The notes beneath the pieces are model-generated. The model made no database searches and had not been told where the DNA came from. It worked only from the letters and a program-made list of their open reading frames with translations. Made by a program: the position numbers and the translations under genes. From Bacteroidaceae bacterium (GTDB lineage: Bacteria; Bacteroidota; Bacteroidia; Bacteroidales; Bacteroidaceae): a stretch of 64,000 nt of DNA. Shown here piece after piece: positions 24,651 through 32,794 of the stretch; the first letter of the stretch is position 1; each line of letters opens with the position of its first letter. The stretch lies in the NCBI GenBank assembly GCA_017619585.1, contig JAFZSA010000013.1, positions 52,328 through 116,327 on the forward strand, written 5' to 3'.

Positions 24651-26099
24651 TTACTCCTTATTCAGTACCGAATAATTGATTTTCAGCAAGTTGTTCTTAC
24701 GGCAGGCTTCCTTTACTAGGTTCTCCATCTGTTCCATTTTCTTATCAGTGGTGATACTAATGATGGATTCTGTGTCTTTGTATTTGCTGATTAGTTGCAT
24801 TAACTCTACGGATGTGATAGGTTTCAGCTCTGCACCTTCTATGCTACTGAACAGTTTTCCTTCGCTGTCGATGTGAATGCGGATGTTACCCGTTTTGTCT
24901 GAAGCATCTTCTTTAGGAACAACCTTGTAGTTGATGGTAAAGTTAGGATTGGTGGGATTCTTAATCTCCCGTTCCACTTTGGGTAGTGCAACCTCGGAAG
25001 TAATGTTAAAGGTGTAGCGTTTACCATCTTCACATTTCCCTGCCATTATCTTGCTGGCTTCTTTGGGGTCTACTATTTTGCCATCAACAGAACAGCATGT
25101 AATTTCCGATTTGCTGTTGATATGCATTTCAACAACAACTTCTTTGTCTTTCTGAACTGCATCTTCGATGACTGAACTTGCTTTACTGAACTCTGAGGTG
25201 GCAAAGGCGCTGAGGGCCAGTGCAATCATGGGCAGCAGGTACAGCACACGGCTGCGTCTGCTCCGATGGGGATTTGTCTTAAGCATCATACTGATTCTTT
25301 TTTTGGTTAGACTGTGATTAAAATTGTTTGCAAAAGTATAGGTGCTGGCGCCAACAGCCTTCTTTATTATCAATTCGGAATAGGAATGAGCGGAAATGCC
25401 CTCGCGCAGGACGTAATCGTCGGCCTCGTACTCGTGAACATCGCGCAGGTAGATACCTAACAGGTAAGCAAAGGGATTCCACCACTGGATGGCCTCTACG
25501 AGTGTCAGCAGGATGATGTCGAGTGAGTGATGGTAGAGGATATGAGCCTTCTCGTGCAGGACAATCTCGCGTCCGCTCTCTGTATAGTCTTTCTCGCTGA
25601 TTACAATGCTACGCAGCCAACTGAAGGGTGCTACGTTCTCTGCATGGCAATAGATGCGGATGCCTGATGGGTCGTCCTTCGTCCAGATACTACCTCTTCG
25701 GATGATTCGACCCATAGAGAGCACCTCACGCAGGCGAATGCCCAGAACGGTCATTGCTCCGATGGCATACAAAATGCTGACAATGTAGAACCAGGAAATA
25801 ACCCCCTCTAAACCTCCCCGTGGGGAGGCTTCTGAAAACATGGGGGTAGAGTTGGGCATCTCGACGGGTACTCCCATCTCCAGCAAACCTTTCTCCAAGG
25901 TCTGAACGGCTGGCATGGTATCCATTGAGATAGAAGAGATGTTGCACAATGGCAACACCAAGCTCAGCACAAGGATAGCCAGCAGGGTAAACCTATTGAA
26001 ACGGAACATCTTCTCCTTGAAAATCAGGAATATACCAGGCACAAACAGCAATGTGAGCAGTATGGCCGACTTGATTGCGTAGATTAATAACTGTGACAT
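24651..26099 (-). CDS. BlaR1-family M56 membrane metallopeptidase
   Basis: The 482-residue protein begins with several transmembrane segments and has the zinc motif HEKAH near residue 180, with the third ligand region HEYEADDYVL about 35 residues later. A further membrane helix lies near 290 (VLYLLPMIALALSAFA). The rest is a periplasmic part with two related regions rather than a penicillin-binding sensor domain, so the inducer is unknown. It is the sensor-protease partner of the BlaI-like repressor upstream. Residues around 81-97 (STPMFSEASPRGGLEGVI) are encoded by a palindromic repeat. Confidence 0.88.
   Translation of the reverse strand: MSQLLIYAIKSAILLTLLFVPGIFLIFKEKMFRFNRFTLLAILVLSLVLPLCNISSISMDTMPAVQTLEKGLLEMGVPVEMPNSTPMFSEASPRGGLEGVISWFYIVSILYAIGAMTVLGIRLREVLSMGRIIRRGSIWTKDDPSGIRIYCHAENVAPFSWLRSIVISEKDYTESGREIVLHEKAHILYHHSLDIILLTLVEAIQWWNPFAYLLGIYLRDVHEYEADDYVLREGISAHSYSELIIKKAVGASTYTFANNFNHSLTKKRISMMLKTNPHRSRRSRVLYLLPMIALALSAFATSEFSKASSVIEDAVQKDKEVVVEMHINSKSEITCCSVDGKIVDPKEASKIMAGKCEDGKRYTFNITSEVALPKVEREIKNPTNPNFTINYKVVPKEDASDKTGNIRIHIDSEGKLFSSIEGAELKPITSVELMQLISKYKDTESIISITTDKKMEQMENLVKEACRKNNLLKINYSVLNKE
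25800..25850. repeat. In-frame palindromic repeat inside the BlaR1-like gene
   Basis: ACCCCCTCTAAACCTCCCC-GT-GGGGAGG...GGGGGT forms nested inverted repeats of the same C-run/G-run family as the spacer elements. The frame remains open. Confidence 0.75.
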
Positions 26100-26100
26100 A

Positions 26101-26217
26101 AAGCCCCCTCCCTGCTCCCCCTTTGGGGGAGTGATTTATCATGTTAGTTGTTAAGCCCTCTTCTTATTAGTTTGGTGGTTGTCCCCTCCCCCAAAGGGGG
26201 AGTCGGAGGGGGCCTCC
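26101..26217. repeat. C-run/G-run inverted repeat at the blaI/blaR junction
   Basis: GCCCCCTCCCTGCTCCCCCTTTGGGGGAG on the left and CCCCTCCCCCAAAGGGGGAG plus TCGGAGGGGGC on the right are inverted copies. The right arm encodes the last 20 or so codons of the BlaI-like protein. Confidence 0.8.
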
Positions 26218-26597
26218 TCTAATTCGTGCAGGAAGCTTATTAATTCTTCCTCCGAAATCTCTTCTTCGCGAATGAAATAGCTGAGCATAGAGCGGAGGCT
26301 GCCTCCGAAGAAGGTGCGCTTGACATCGTGCATGGCCTTGCGGACGTATTCGGCTCGCCCTACCCTAGCCATATAATGATGTGTCTTGCCCTCTCCGTCT
26401 TTCTTGAAGTGGTCCACGAAACCTTTCTCGAAGAGTGTGCGCATCTCCGTTGCCAAGGTGGTGTAGGCAGGCTTGGGCTCAGGTAGCTGGTCGTAGATCT
26501 CGCGTGCTGAGACAGAGTGGTTGAAGTCCCAGATGATAGACATAATGTCGTATTCCGTCTTGCTGAGGATTGACTCTCGTCTGTTGTTAGTTTTCAT
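26151..26597 (-). CDS. BlaI/MecI-family repressor
   Basis: A 148-residue protein with the winged-helix BlaI pattern: LSKTEYDIMSIIWDFNHSVS, DQLPEPKPAYTTLATEMRTL and FEKGFVDHFKKDGEGKTHHY. It should repress its own operon until cleaved by the BlaR1-like protease encoded 50 bp downstream. The C-terminal tail from about residue 129 (PSDSPFGGGDNHQTNKKRA) is encoded by a palindromic repeat and replaces whatever tail the ancestral protein had. Confidence 0.92.
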   Translation of the reverse strand: MKTNNRRESILSKTEYDIMSIIWDFNHSVSAREIYDQLPEPKPAYTTLATEMRTLFEKGFVDHFKKDGEGKTHHYMARVGRAEYVRKAMHDVKRTFFGGSLRSMLSYFIREEEISEEELISFLHELEEAPSDSPFGGGDNHQTNKKRA

Positions 26598-26757
26598 ATC
26601 GCGTTTGTGTTGTTTTCTGCTGCAAAATTATGGGGCAAGGGAGGGCAAAGCCTAGAAAGAAGCAGAAAAACTTCTCAAAACCATCAGATTTTAACTTTTA
26701 TTAATAGAAATAGAAATCTTTGAGAATCCGTACGGAATAAAATAATGAGGGTAAATG

Positions 26758-26788
26758 TTGCCTGTATCGGGAAAACATCGTATTTTTG
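26758..26788 (+). promoter_or_regulatory. Promoter of the second toxin-antitoxin operon
   Basis: TTG (26758-26760), 20 bp, TATTTTTG (26781-26788). The ATG at 26809 lies 20 bp downstream of the -7 box. Confidence 0.75.
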
Positions 26789-26808
26789 CAACAGAAAGAA
26801 AAACAGAT

Positions 26809-26970
26809 ATGACTAGTGTAGCTTACATAGGTAGTTCAAGAAAGAAGAATGCACGTAGGGCTGCAATGTGTGAAGGCAATCGGCAGCGACAGCTGACGCC
26901 TAAGGACAGGTTGCATTCCGTAGAGGATTTTATAGATAAACTTGAACAGGCTGTCCTTGAAAGGCTATGA
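26809..26970 (+). CDS. Small antitoxin of a RelE/ParE pair
   Basis: 53 residues: MTSVAYIGSSRKKNARRAAM at the start and SVEDFIDKLEQAVLERL at the end, the latter a helix suited to binding a toxin. It is far shorter than usual DNA-binding antitoxins and has no clear helix-turn-helix. The stop overlaps the toxin start (ATGA). The longer upstream frame is rejected because it covers the promoter. Confidence 0.7.
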   Translation: MTSVAYIGSSRKKNARRAAMCEGNRQRQLTPKDRLHSVEDFIDKLEQAVLERL

Positions 26971-27275
26971 GGGTTTACGTTGTTAAAATCCTTGATTCGG
27001 TTTTTGCCGACATTGATGAGATTGCTGAATTTATTGTAAGTATCAGTTCTCCTGAACATGCAGTCAGGTATGTTCAGGAATTGCAAGCCGAAATAATGTC
27101 GTTAAGGTATCTCGCAGGTATTATTCCAGAGAGTCGTTATCAGACGGTACGTCAATATCACCCATGTGCCAAACAACTTCGAACCCGGAACAGAAAGCTA
27201 AATATTATATTTCATACAGAAGGGAATCTTGCCATTGTTGATAAGATTCTTCCCTCTAAGATGATTATTAATTAA
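26967..27275 (+). CDS. RelE/ParE-family toxin
   Basis: 102 residues with the family pattern VKILDSVFADIDEIAEFIVS, an internal RYVQELQAEIMSL helix, and a C-terminal LRTRNRKLNIIFHTEGNLAI strand pair. The downstream hairpin at 27280 ends the operon. Translational coupling to the antitoxin supports the assignment. Confidence 0.82.
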   Translation: MRVYVVKILDSVFADIDEIAEFIVSISSPEHAVRYVQELQAEIMSLRYLAGIIPESRYQTVRQYHPCAKQLRTRNRKLNIIFHTEGNLAIVDKILPSKMIIN

Positions 27276-27279
27276 ACAC

Positions 27280-27317
27280 TAAAGTGTCATAGTTTAGTTT
27301 CTGTGACGCTTTTTTGT
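27280..27317 (+). terminator. Terminator of the toxin-antitoxin operon
   Basis: AAAGTGTCA pairs with TGACGCTTT with one G-T pair, followed by T-rich sequence. It ends about 55 bp before the rpoN promoter box. Confidence 0.7.
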
Positions 27318-27389
27318 TTTAGCATCGTTGCAAAAAATTGGCTGCTTTCGTTGTCTGTATTGGGAAATTGTCGTACCTTCGCATTACGT

Positions 27390-28865
27390 ATGGCACAAGA
27401 CAACAAACAGACACAGCAACAAGTGCAGGTGCAGGCACAGCAGCAGGTGCAGCAGCAGACACTAACGCCCCAGCAGGTGATGCTGGTACGACTGACAGAA
27501 ATGCCCATAGAAGCCTTGCAGCAGCGCATAGAAAACGAATGTCTGGAAAACCCTTGGCTGGAGAAACGCGAAGGCGTGGATGAAGAATCCGGAACTTCCG
27601 GATTTTCCGGAGACTCCGGAGAAACCGGGGATTCCGGAACAGAATACGACTACCGCTCAGAGGATGATATCCCCGACTATATGCTGCGCCCCACCTATGC
27701 CAAGCAGGTGCCTGAGAATGTGGAGTACGGCGATACCCTGTCCTTCTACGACCAACTGAAGGCGCAGATGCCCGACTTCGACCTAACGGAGCGTGACCAG
27801 ATGCTCCTGGAGTATCTGATTGGCGAGCTGGATGATAGCGGCCTGTTGGGAAAGCCACTCTATCAGATTGTTGACGAGGCGGAAATCTATCAGGGCATAT
27901 CCACCACAGAGGCTGAGATGTTGCACGTGCTGGGCATCCTGCAACAGTTTGACCCTGCTGGCGTTGGTGCCCGTTCGTTGCAGGAATGTCTGATACTTCA
28001 GATTAAGCGCGATGAGAAGAATCCCTATCAATCCCTGCTACTGAAGGTGATGGAGAAGTATTATGACGACTTCATACACAAACGTTGGGCTGATATCCAG
28101 CGTCGACTGAAACTTTCTGCCCTGCAGGTGGAAGAGCTCAAGCGCGAGATAAAGCGCCTGAATCCCCGTCCCGGCTCATCTCTGGGTGAGAAGAGTATGG
28201 TGATAGGGCATCAGATAACGCCCGACTTCATTGTGGATACCGACGAGGACGGCCACATCACCATGCAGCTGAATGGCGGCAATGGGTCGGCCCTGATGAT
28301 AAGTCCGGATGCCACAGAGAAACTGGAGGCTTATGCCAAGCAGAAAGACCAGCAGCTGACAAAGGCTGTACAGGAGGACATAAGGTTCACACGCGAGTAC
28401 GTAGAACGCGGGCAGCTCTTCATAGATGCCCTTGCCCAGCGCAGGGAGAGTATGATCAGGACTATGAATGCTATCATAAAATTGCAGAGGCCCTTCTTCT
28501 TGGAAGGAGACGATACGTTGCTCAAGCCCATGAAGCTGGAGGATGTGTCGGAGCTGGCTGGCTACGACATCAGTACCGTCAGCCGTGTCTGCAACAGCAA
28601 ATACGTGCAGACGCCCTTCGGCATCTATTCCCTGAAGCACTTCTTCACCCACAAGGCTGTGCAGAAGGATGATGCTGAGATGGCAACCCAGAGGCAGGTG
28701 ATGGCATCTATTCAGGAACTGATAGACGAAGAAGACAAAAAGAACCCGCTAAGCGATGAGAAGCTGGCCACGATGCTGAAGCAGAAAGGCTTTGACATAG
28801 CCCGTCGCACCATTGCCAAGTACAGAGAGTTAATGAAGATACCCATAGCGCGCATGCGAAAATGA
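27390..28865 (+). CDS. rpoN: RNA polymerase sigma-54 factor
   Basis: About 491 residues from ATG 27390. Region I is glutamine-rich (NKQTQQQVQVQAQQQVQQQT) and LTPQQVMLVRLTEMPIEALQ is the activator-interacting helix. Region II is acidic with an SGDSGETGDSG stretch. The core-binding region, the helix-turn-helix (ELAGYDISTVSRVCNSKYVQ) and the RpoN box ARRTIAKYREL near the end are all present. The start is supported by TACCTTCG at 27374-27381, only 9 bp upstream, so the leader is nearly absent; the longer frame would cover this box. Confidence 0.96.
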   Translation: MAQDNKQTQQQVQVQAQQQVQQQTLTPQQVMLVRLTEMPIEALQQRIENECLENPWLEKREGVDEESGTSGFSGDSGETGDSGTEYDYRSEDDIPDYMLRPTYAKQVPENVEYGDTLSFYDQLKAQMPDFDLTERDQMLLEYLIGELDDSGLLGKPLYQIVDEAEIYQGISTTEAEMLHVLGILQQFDPAGVGARSLQECLILQIKRDEKNPYQSLLLKVMEKYYDDFIHKRWADIQRRLKLSALQVEELKREIKRLNPRPGSSLGEKSMVIGHQITPDFIVDTDEDGHITMQLNGGNGSALMISPDATEKLEAYAKQKDQQLTKAVQEDIRFTREYVERGQLFIDALAQRRESMIRTMNAIIKLQRPFFLEGDDTLLKPMKLEDVSELAGYDISTVSRVCNSKYVQTPFGIYSLKHFFTHKAVQKDDAEMATQRQVMASIQELIDEEDKKNPLSDEKLATMLKQKGFDIARRTIAKYRELMKIPIARMRK

Positions 28866-28908
28866 TGATTCATTTAATTATGAATTATGAATTATGAATT
28901 AAAAAAAA

Positions 28909-29520
28909 GTGAGAAAACATATAGTCATAGCCAGAGGATTCAGTAGTATATTCCGACCCATGTATTACCCAACGGTCGGCACTATCATACTGCTCACGTT
29001 TACGTACATGAGTATGTTCCCCTGGGTGTTCCGTCTGGTGGTACTGGGCATTGTGTACTTCTTTACCGTCCTTCTGCCCGTGCTGACAACCTATCTGTAC
29101 CGCAAGCTGTTGGGATGGCGACTGCAGGAGTTGCGTGAACGACACAAGCGCTTTGTGCCCTACACCATACACTTCCTGAGCTATCTGTGTTGCATGTATC
29201 TGCTGGATAGTATGCACATGCCCCGTTTCATTACGGCCATCCTGTTCGTCTCACTTATGGTGCAGACGTGCTGCATCATCATTAACATGTTCTGGAAGGT
29301 GAGTATGCACTCGGCTGGTTCTGGTGCCGTTATAGGAGGTCTGGTGGCCTACTCAACTATCTTCGGCTTTAACCCCGTCTGGTGGCTGTGTGGCGCTATC
29401 CTGGTATCTGGCTGTGTGATGACCAGTCGTATGGTGCTCCTTCAGCATAGCCTGGCACAGGTGCTGGTGGGCACAATGGTAGGTGTGATTTGTGGATTTT
29501 TTGGAATTATATTTATATAA
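28909..29520 (+). CDS. PAP2-like membrane protein
   Basis: A 203-residue protein with about six hydrophobic segments. The PAP2-superfamily motifs are recognisable in weak form: MHSAGSGAVIGGL for the SGH motif and SRMVLLQHSLAQVLVGTMVG for the SRxxxxxHxxxD motif, with the last acidic residue replaced. It may be a lipid-phosphate phosphatase or a degenerate relative. Translation must start at GTG 28909, since the ATG upstream is followed by a stop. It follows rpoN by 43 bp of TTATGAATTATGAATT repeats. Confidence 0.7.
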   Translation: MRKHIVIARGFSSIFRPMYYPTVGTIILLTFTYMSMFPWVFRLVVLGIVYFFTVLLPVLTTYLYRKLLGWRLQELRERHKRFVPYTIHFLSYLCCMYLLDSMHMPRFITAILFVSLMVQTCCIIINMFWKVSMHSAGSGAVIGGLVAYSTIFGFNPVWWLCGAILVSGCVMTSRMVLLQHSLAQVLVGTMVGVICGFFGIIFI

Positions 29521-29580
29521 ATAAATGAAGAATGAAGAGTGAAGAGTGAAGAATTTGCTACCGCTGTGCACGATTAGCAC

Positions 29581-29629
29581 CAGTAACAACTCGTCTACTT
29601 GTCAACTCGTTAACTCGTCAACTAAGAAA
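29581..29629. repeat. GTCAACTCGT-type 8-bp repeats before purE
   Basis: AACTCGTCTACTTGTCAACTCGTTAACTCGTCAACT consists of degenerate 8-bp units (reverse complement GTTGACGA). The same family flanks the four-helix-bundle gene at 56.1-56.7 kb and occurs at 40078. Confidence 0.75.
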
Positions 29630-29632
29630 AAA

Positions 29633-30139
29633 ATGAAAGCAGTTGTAAGTATTATCATGGGTAGCACAAGCGATCTGCCCGTTATGGAGAAAGCCGCTAA
29701 GTTCCTGGACGAGATGGAGATTCCCTTCGAGATGAATGCCCTCTCTGCCCACAGAACTCCTCAGGAGGTAGAGGACTTTGCCAAGAATGCCGAGATGAGA
29801 GGCATTAAGGTCATCATAGCAGGAGCCGGCATGGCTGCCGCTCTGCCTGGCGTTATTGCTGCCAGCACTACCCTACCCGTTATAGGTGTACCCATCAAGG
29901 GCATGCTGGACGGCCTGGACGCTATGCTCAGCATCATTCAGATGCCTCCTGGCATACCCGTTGCAACAGTAGGCGTGAATGCAGCTCAGAATGCAGGCAT
30001 CCTAGCAGCTGAGATGCTGGCACTTGGCGACGACTCAATCTCTATCAAGCTGAAGGCCTACAAGGAAGACCTGAAGCAGAAGATTGTAAAGGCCAACGTG
30101 GATTTGGCAATGGTGAAGTATAACTATAAGGTAAACTAA
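29633..30139 (+). CDS. purE: N5-carboxyaminoimidazole ribonucleotide mutase
   Basis: 168 residues. PurE moves the carboxyl group of N5-CAIR to C4 in purine synthesis. The nucleotide-binding start VSIIMGSTSDLPVM, SAHRTPQEV, and the IAGAGMAAALPGVIA and GVPIKGMLDGLDAM motifs are all intact. The ATG at 29633 is chosen over a longer frame that runs through the spacer repeats. No other pur genes are adjacent. Confidence 0.96.
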   Translation: MKAVVSIIMGSTSDLPVMEKAAKFLDEMEIPFEMNALSAHRTPQEVEDFAKNAEMRGIKVIIAGAGMAAALPGVIAASTTLPVIGVPIKGMLDGLDAMLSIIQMPPGIPVATVGVNAAQNAGILAAEMLALGDDSISIKLKAYKEDLKQKIVKANVDLAMVKYNYKVN

Positions 30140-30140
30140 A

Positions 30141-30222
30141 GACCCCTCTCCATCTCCCCCGAGGGGGAGCGACATCCCAAGGAAATAAGCCTCTCCTCGG
30201 GGAGGTTTGGAAGGGGTCGTAA
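30141..30222. repeat. C-run/G-run palindromic repeat between purE and ispG
   Basis: GACCCCTCTCCATCTCCCCCGAGGGGGAG and CCTCTCCTCGGGGAGGTTTGG AAGGGGTC form nested inverted repeats over about 80 bp; shorter relatives lie at 31453-31486 and 41391-41423. Confidence 0.8.
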
Positions 30223-30233
30223 ATAGAAATTTT

Positions 30234-31403
30234 ATGAGAAGACCCACACACGAGGTCAAGATTGGCAAGCTGCGCATTGGCGGCCAGAACAAGGTGGCCG
30301 TTCAGAGCATGACTACCTGTAGCACTATGGATACTGAGGGCTGCATAGAGCAGTGTATACGTATCATAGATGCCGGTGCCGACTTGGTTCGCCTCACTAC
30401 TCAGGGAACACGCGAGGCTGAGAACCTGCGTAATATCAAGGCAGGACTCATTGCCCGTGGCTACGGAGATACGCCCTTGTGTGCCGATGTGCACTTCAAT
30501 CCTAATGTGGCCGATGTGGCTGCTACCATCGTGGAGAAGGTCCGTATCAATCCGGGCAACTACGTAGATCCTGCCCGTCAGTTCAAGCACTTGGAATATA
30601 CCGATGAGGAATACCAGCAGGAGTTGAAGCGCCTGGACGAGCGTTTCTGCGGCTTTCTGGCTATCTGTCGTGAACACGGAACAGCCATCCGTATAGGCGT
30701 GAATCATGGCTCGTTGTCCGACCGTATCATGAGCCGCTATGGCGATACCCCTGCTGGCATCGTAGAGAGCTGCATGGAGTTCCTTCGTATCTGCGAGCGC
30801 GAGAAGTTCCCCGATGTTGTTGTCAGCATCAAGGCCAGCAATACGGTCATCATGGTGCAGAGCGTTCGTCTGCTCTGTCAGCAGATGGAGAAGGAGGGAA
30901 TGGATTATCCCTTGCATTTGGGCGTTACAGAGGCCGGAGAAGGCGAAGACGGACGTCTGAAGAGTGCTGTGGGCATAGGTTCGTTGCTGATAGACGGCAT
31001 AGGGGATACCATAAGAGTTTCGCTGAGCGAGGAGCCTGAGTGCGAGATTCCTGTTGCCCAGAGCATCCTGCAAGCTGCCAGAGTGCAGATGTGCAAGCCT
31101 GAGTTCATCAGTTGCCCAGGTTGTGGACGTACACTCTACGACCTTCAGGACACCATTCGTCGTGTGAAAGCTGCAGTTGCCGAGCGTGCCAAGGTGAATC
31201 CTCAATACAACACCTTGAAGATTGCCATCATGGGTTGCATCGTAAACGGTCCAGGCGAGATGGCAGATGCCGATTACGGCTACGTGGGTGCCGCCAGAGG
31301 CAAAGTTTCGCTCTACAAGAACAAAGAGTGCGTAGAGAAGAATATCCCTGAAGCAGAGGCCATAGAACGCCTCATCGCTTTCATAGATAAAGAGATTGGT
31401 TAG
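30234..31403 (+). CDS. ispG: 4-hydroxy-3-methylbut-2-enyl diphosphate synthase, short form
   Basis: 389 residues from ATG 30234. IspG makes HMBPP in the MEP isoprenoid pathway with a [4Fe-4S] cluster; CPGCGRTLYDL and MGCIVNGPGEMADADYG hold the cluster Cys and the catalytic Glu. The barrel sequence (VAVQSMTTCSTMDTE, VNHGSLSDRIMSRYGDTPAG, LHLGVTEAGEGEDGR) is of the kind found in Bacteroidetes and plant enzymes, which usually contain an extra domain of about 200-250 residues before the cluster domain. Here EPECEIPVAQSILQAARVQM leads straight to the cluster domain, so that insert is missing. Confidence 0.95.
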   Translation: MRRPTHEVKIGKLRIGGQNKVAVQSMTTCSTMDTEGCIEQCIRIIDAGADLVRLTTQGTREAENLRNIKAGLIARGYGDTPLCADVHFNPNVADVAATIVEKVRINPGNYVDPARQFKHLEYTDEEYQQELKRLDERFCGFLAICREHGTAIRIGVNHGSLSDRIMSRYGDTPAGIVESCMEFLRICEREKFPDVVVSIKASNTVIMVQSVRLLCQQMEKEGMDYPLHLGVTEAGEGEDGRLKSAVGIGSLLIDGIGDTIRVSLSEEPECEIPVAQSILQAARVQMCKPEFISCPGCGRTLYDLQDTIRRVKAAVAERAKVNPQYNTLKIAIMGCIVNGPGEMADADYGYVGAARGKVSLYKNKECVEKNIPEAEAIERLIAFIDKEIG

Positions 31404-31486
31404 CGGTTAAGGGGTTAGCGGTTAGCGAATTCACAATTCACAATTCACAATTATACTCCCCCTCGGGGGAGTTAGAGAGGGGTCGT

Positions 31487-32743
31487 ATGGAGTTAGTTTA
31501 TCTTATCATCGGAATCATATTAGGAGGCGTTGCCGTTTGGATGGTGATGCGCTCTAAGGTGGCTGCTATGCAGCATCTGATGGATGTGTCGAAGCAACTG
31601 CAGGAAGAGCAGAAACAACAGCAGCAGGAACAGAAGCAACAACAAGAGGAGCAGATGCGCCAACAGCTGAACCTGATTCGCGAGCAGATGAACTCTACCT
31701 CTGAGAAGATTCTGAAGGAGAGGGCTGAACAGTTGTCGGCTGTCAACAAGGAACAGCTCTCAGGCATCCTTACCCCCCTACAGACACATATTCAGCAGAT
31801 GCGTGAGGCAGTGGAACGTTCCGATCGCGAGCATAACTCCACCATGCAACGACTGGATGCGACCATAAAGACCAGCATAGAACAGAGTCGTCAGGTAGGC
31901 GAACGTGCCGATAAACTGGCTCAGGCGCTGACTGGCGAGAACAAGACGCAGGGCAACTTCGGAGAACTGCGCTTGAAGCAGCTCCTGGAAGGAATGGGAC
32001 TTCAGGAGGGTGAACAGTTCACCCTTCAGGAAACCATCCGAGACAAGGACGGCTATGTGGTGTACGAGGAGGATGGGCATCGTTTGATCCCTGATGCCAT
32101 TCTGCATTTCCCTGACAAGAGGGATGTGATAATAGACTCTAAGATGTCATTTACGGCCTTCGAGGATTACCATAATGCCGAGACGGAGGCACAGCGTCAG
32201 GATGCCCTGAAGCGCCATCTGACCAGTATGCGCAATCATGTAAACGAGCTGGCCAGGAAGAACTACTCGAAGTACATTGCTGAGGGTCACGCCAAGTTGG
32301 ATTTCGTGCTGATGTATGTCTTCTCGGAGTCAGCCCTTCAGTTGGCGCTCACCAATGATGCAACGCTCTGGAAGGATGCTTATGACCGAGGGGTTATCAT
32401 CACAGGCAGTCAGAACCTTTATACCATGCTGCGTGTATTGGAGATGACCTGGAAGCAGGTCCGTCAGGTTGAGAACCAGCAGAAGATAATGGAATGCGCC
32501 AATATGATTGTGGATCGCGTGCAGTTGTTTGCAGAGCGTTTTGAAAGTGTAAAACAGCAACTACAGAAGACGCAGGACAGCTTCGATAAGTTGGAATCCA
32601 TTACAGCCGAATCAGGACAAAGTATCCTTACCCCAGCTTCAAGATTGCTGAAGATGGGTGCCAGTCAGAACCCCAAACGCAAGAAGCAGTTGCAGCAAGA
32701 AAAAGCGTTGGAGAATACAGAAGAAGACAACGCCCCAGCTTAG
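31487..32743 (+). CDS. rmuC: RmuC-family DNA recombination protein
   Basis: The 418-residue protein has one N-terminal membrane helix (VYLIIGIILGGVAVWMVM), a long glutamine-rich coiled coil to about residue 150, and the RmuC nuclease-like core: GNFGELRLKQLLEGMGL, PDAILHFPDKRDVIIDSKMS and DFVLMYVFSESALQLAL. RmuC limits rearrangements at inverted repeats in E. coli, which is of interest in a genome so rich in such repeats. The stop codon lies inside its own terminator stem. Confidence 0.92.
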   Translation: MELVYLIIGIILGGVAVWMVMRSKVAAMQHLMDVSKQLQEEQKQQQQEQKQQQEEQMRQQLNLIREQMNSTSEKILKERAEQLSAVNKEQLSGILTPLQTHIQQMREAVERSDREHNSTMQRLDATIKTSIEQSRQVGERADKLAQALTGENKTQGNFGELRLKQLLEGMGLQEGEQFTLQETIRDKDGYVVYEEDGHRLIPDAILHFPDKRDVIIDSKMSFTAFEDYHNAETEAQRQDALKRHLTSMRNHVNELARKNYSKYIAEGHAKLDFVLMYVFSESALQLALTNDATLWKDAYDRGVIITGSQNLYTMLRVLEMTWKQVRQVENQQKIMECANMIVDRVQLFAERFESVKQQLQKTQDSFDKLESITAESGQSILTPASRLLKMGASQNPKRKKQLQQEKALENTEEDNAPA

Positions 32744-32767
32744 CCGTGATACAACTAAGGGGGCGTT
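32729..32767 (+). terminator. Terminator overlapping the rmuC stop codon
   Basis: AACGCCCC/GGGGCGTT plus CTTAG/CTAAG form a long stem followed by TTTCC. The TAG stop lies in the left arm. Confidence 0.75.
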
Positions 32768-32794
32768 TCCTGAATGTAGAGGTAATCTGTCCCA

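Noticed and set aside
29546..29632. N-terminal extension of purE
   Set aside because: It would translate the GTCAACTCGT spacer repeat; PurE homologs begin at the ATG at 29633.
30045..31205. 386-codon frame antisense to ispG
   Set aside because: ispG has intact catalytic motifs; the antisense frame has none.
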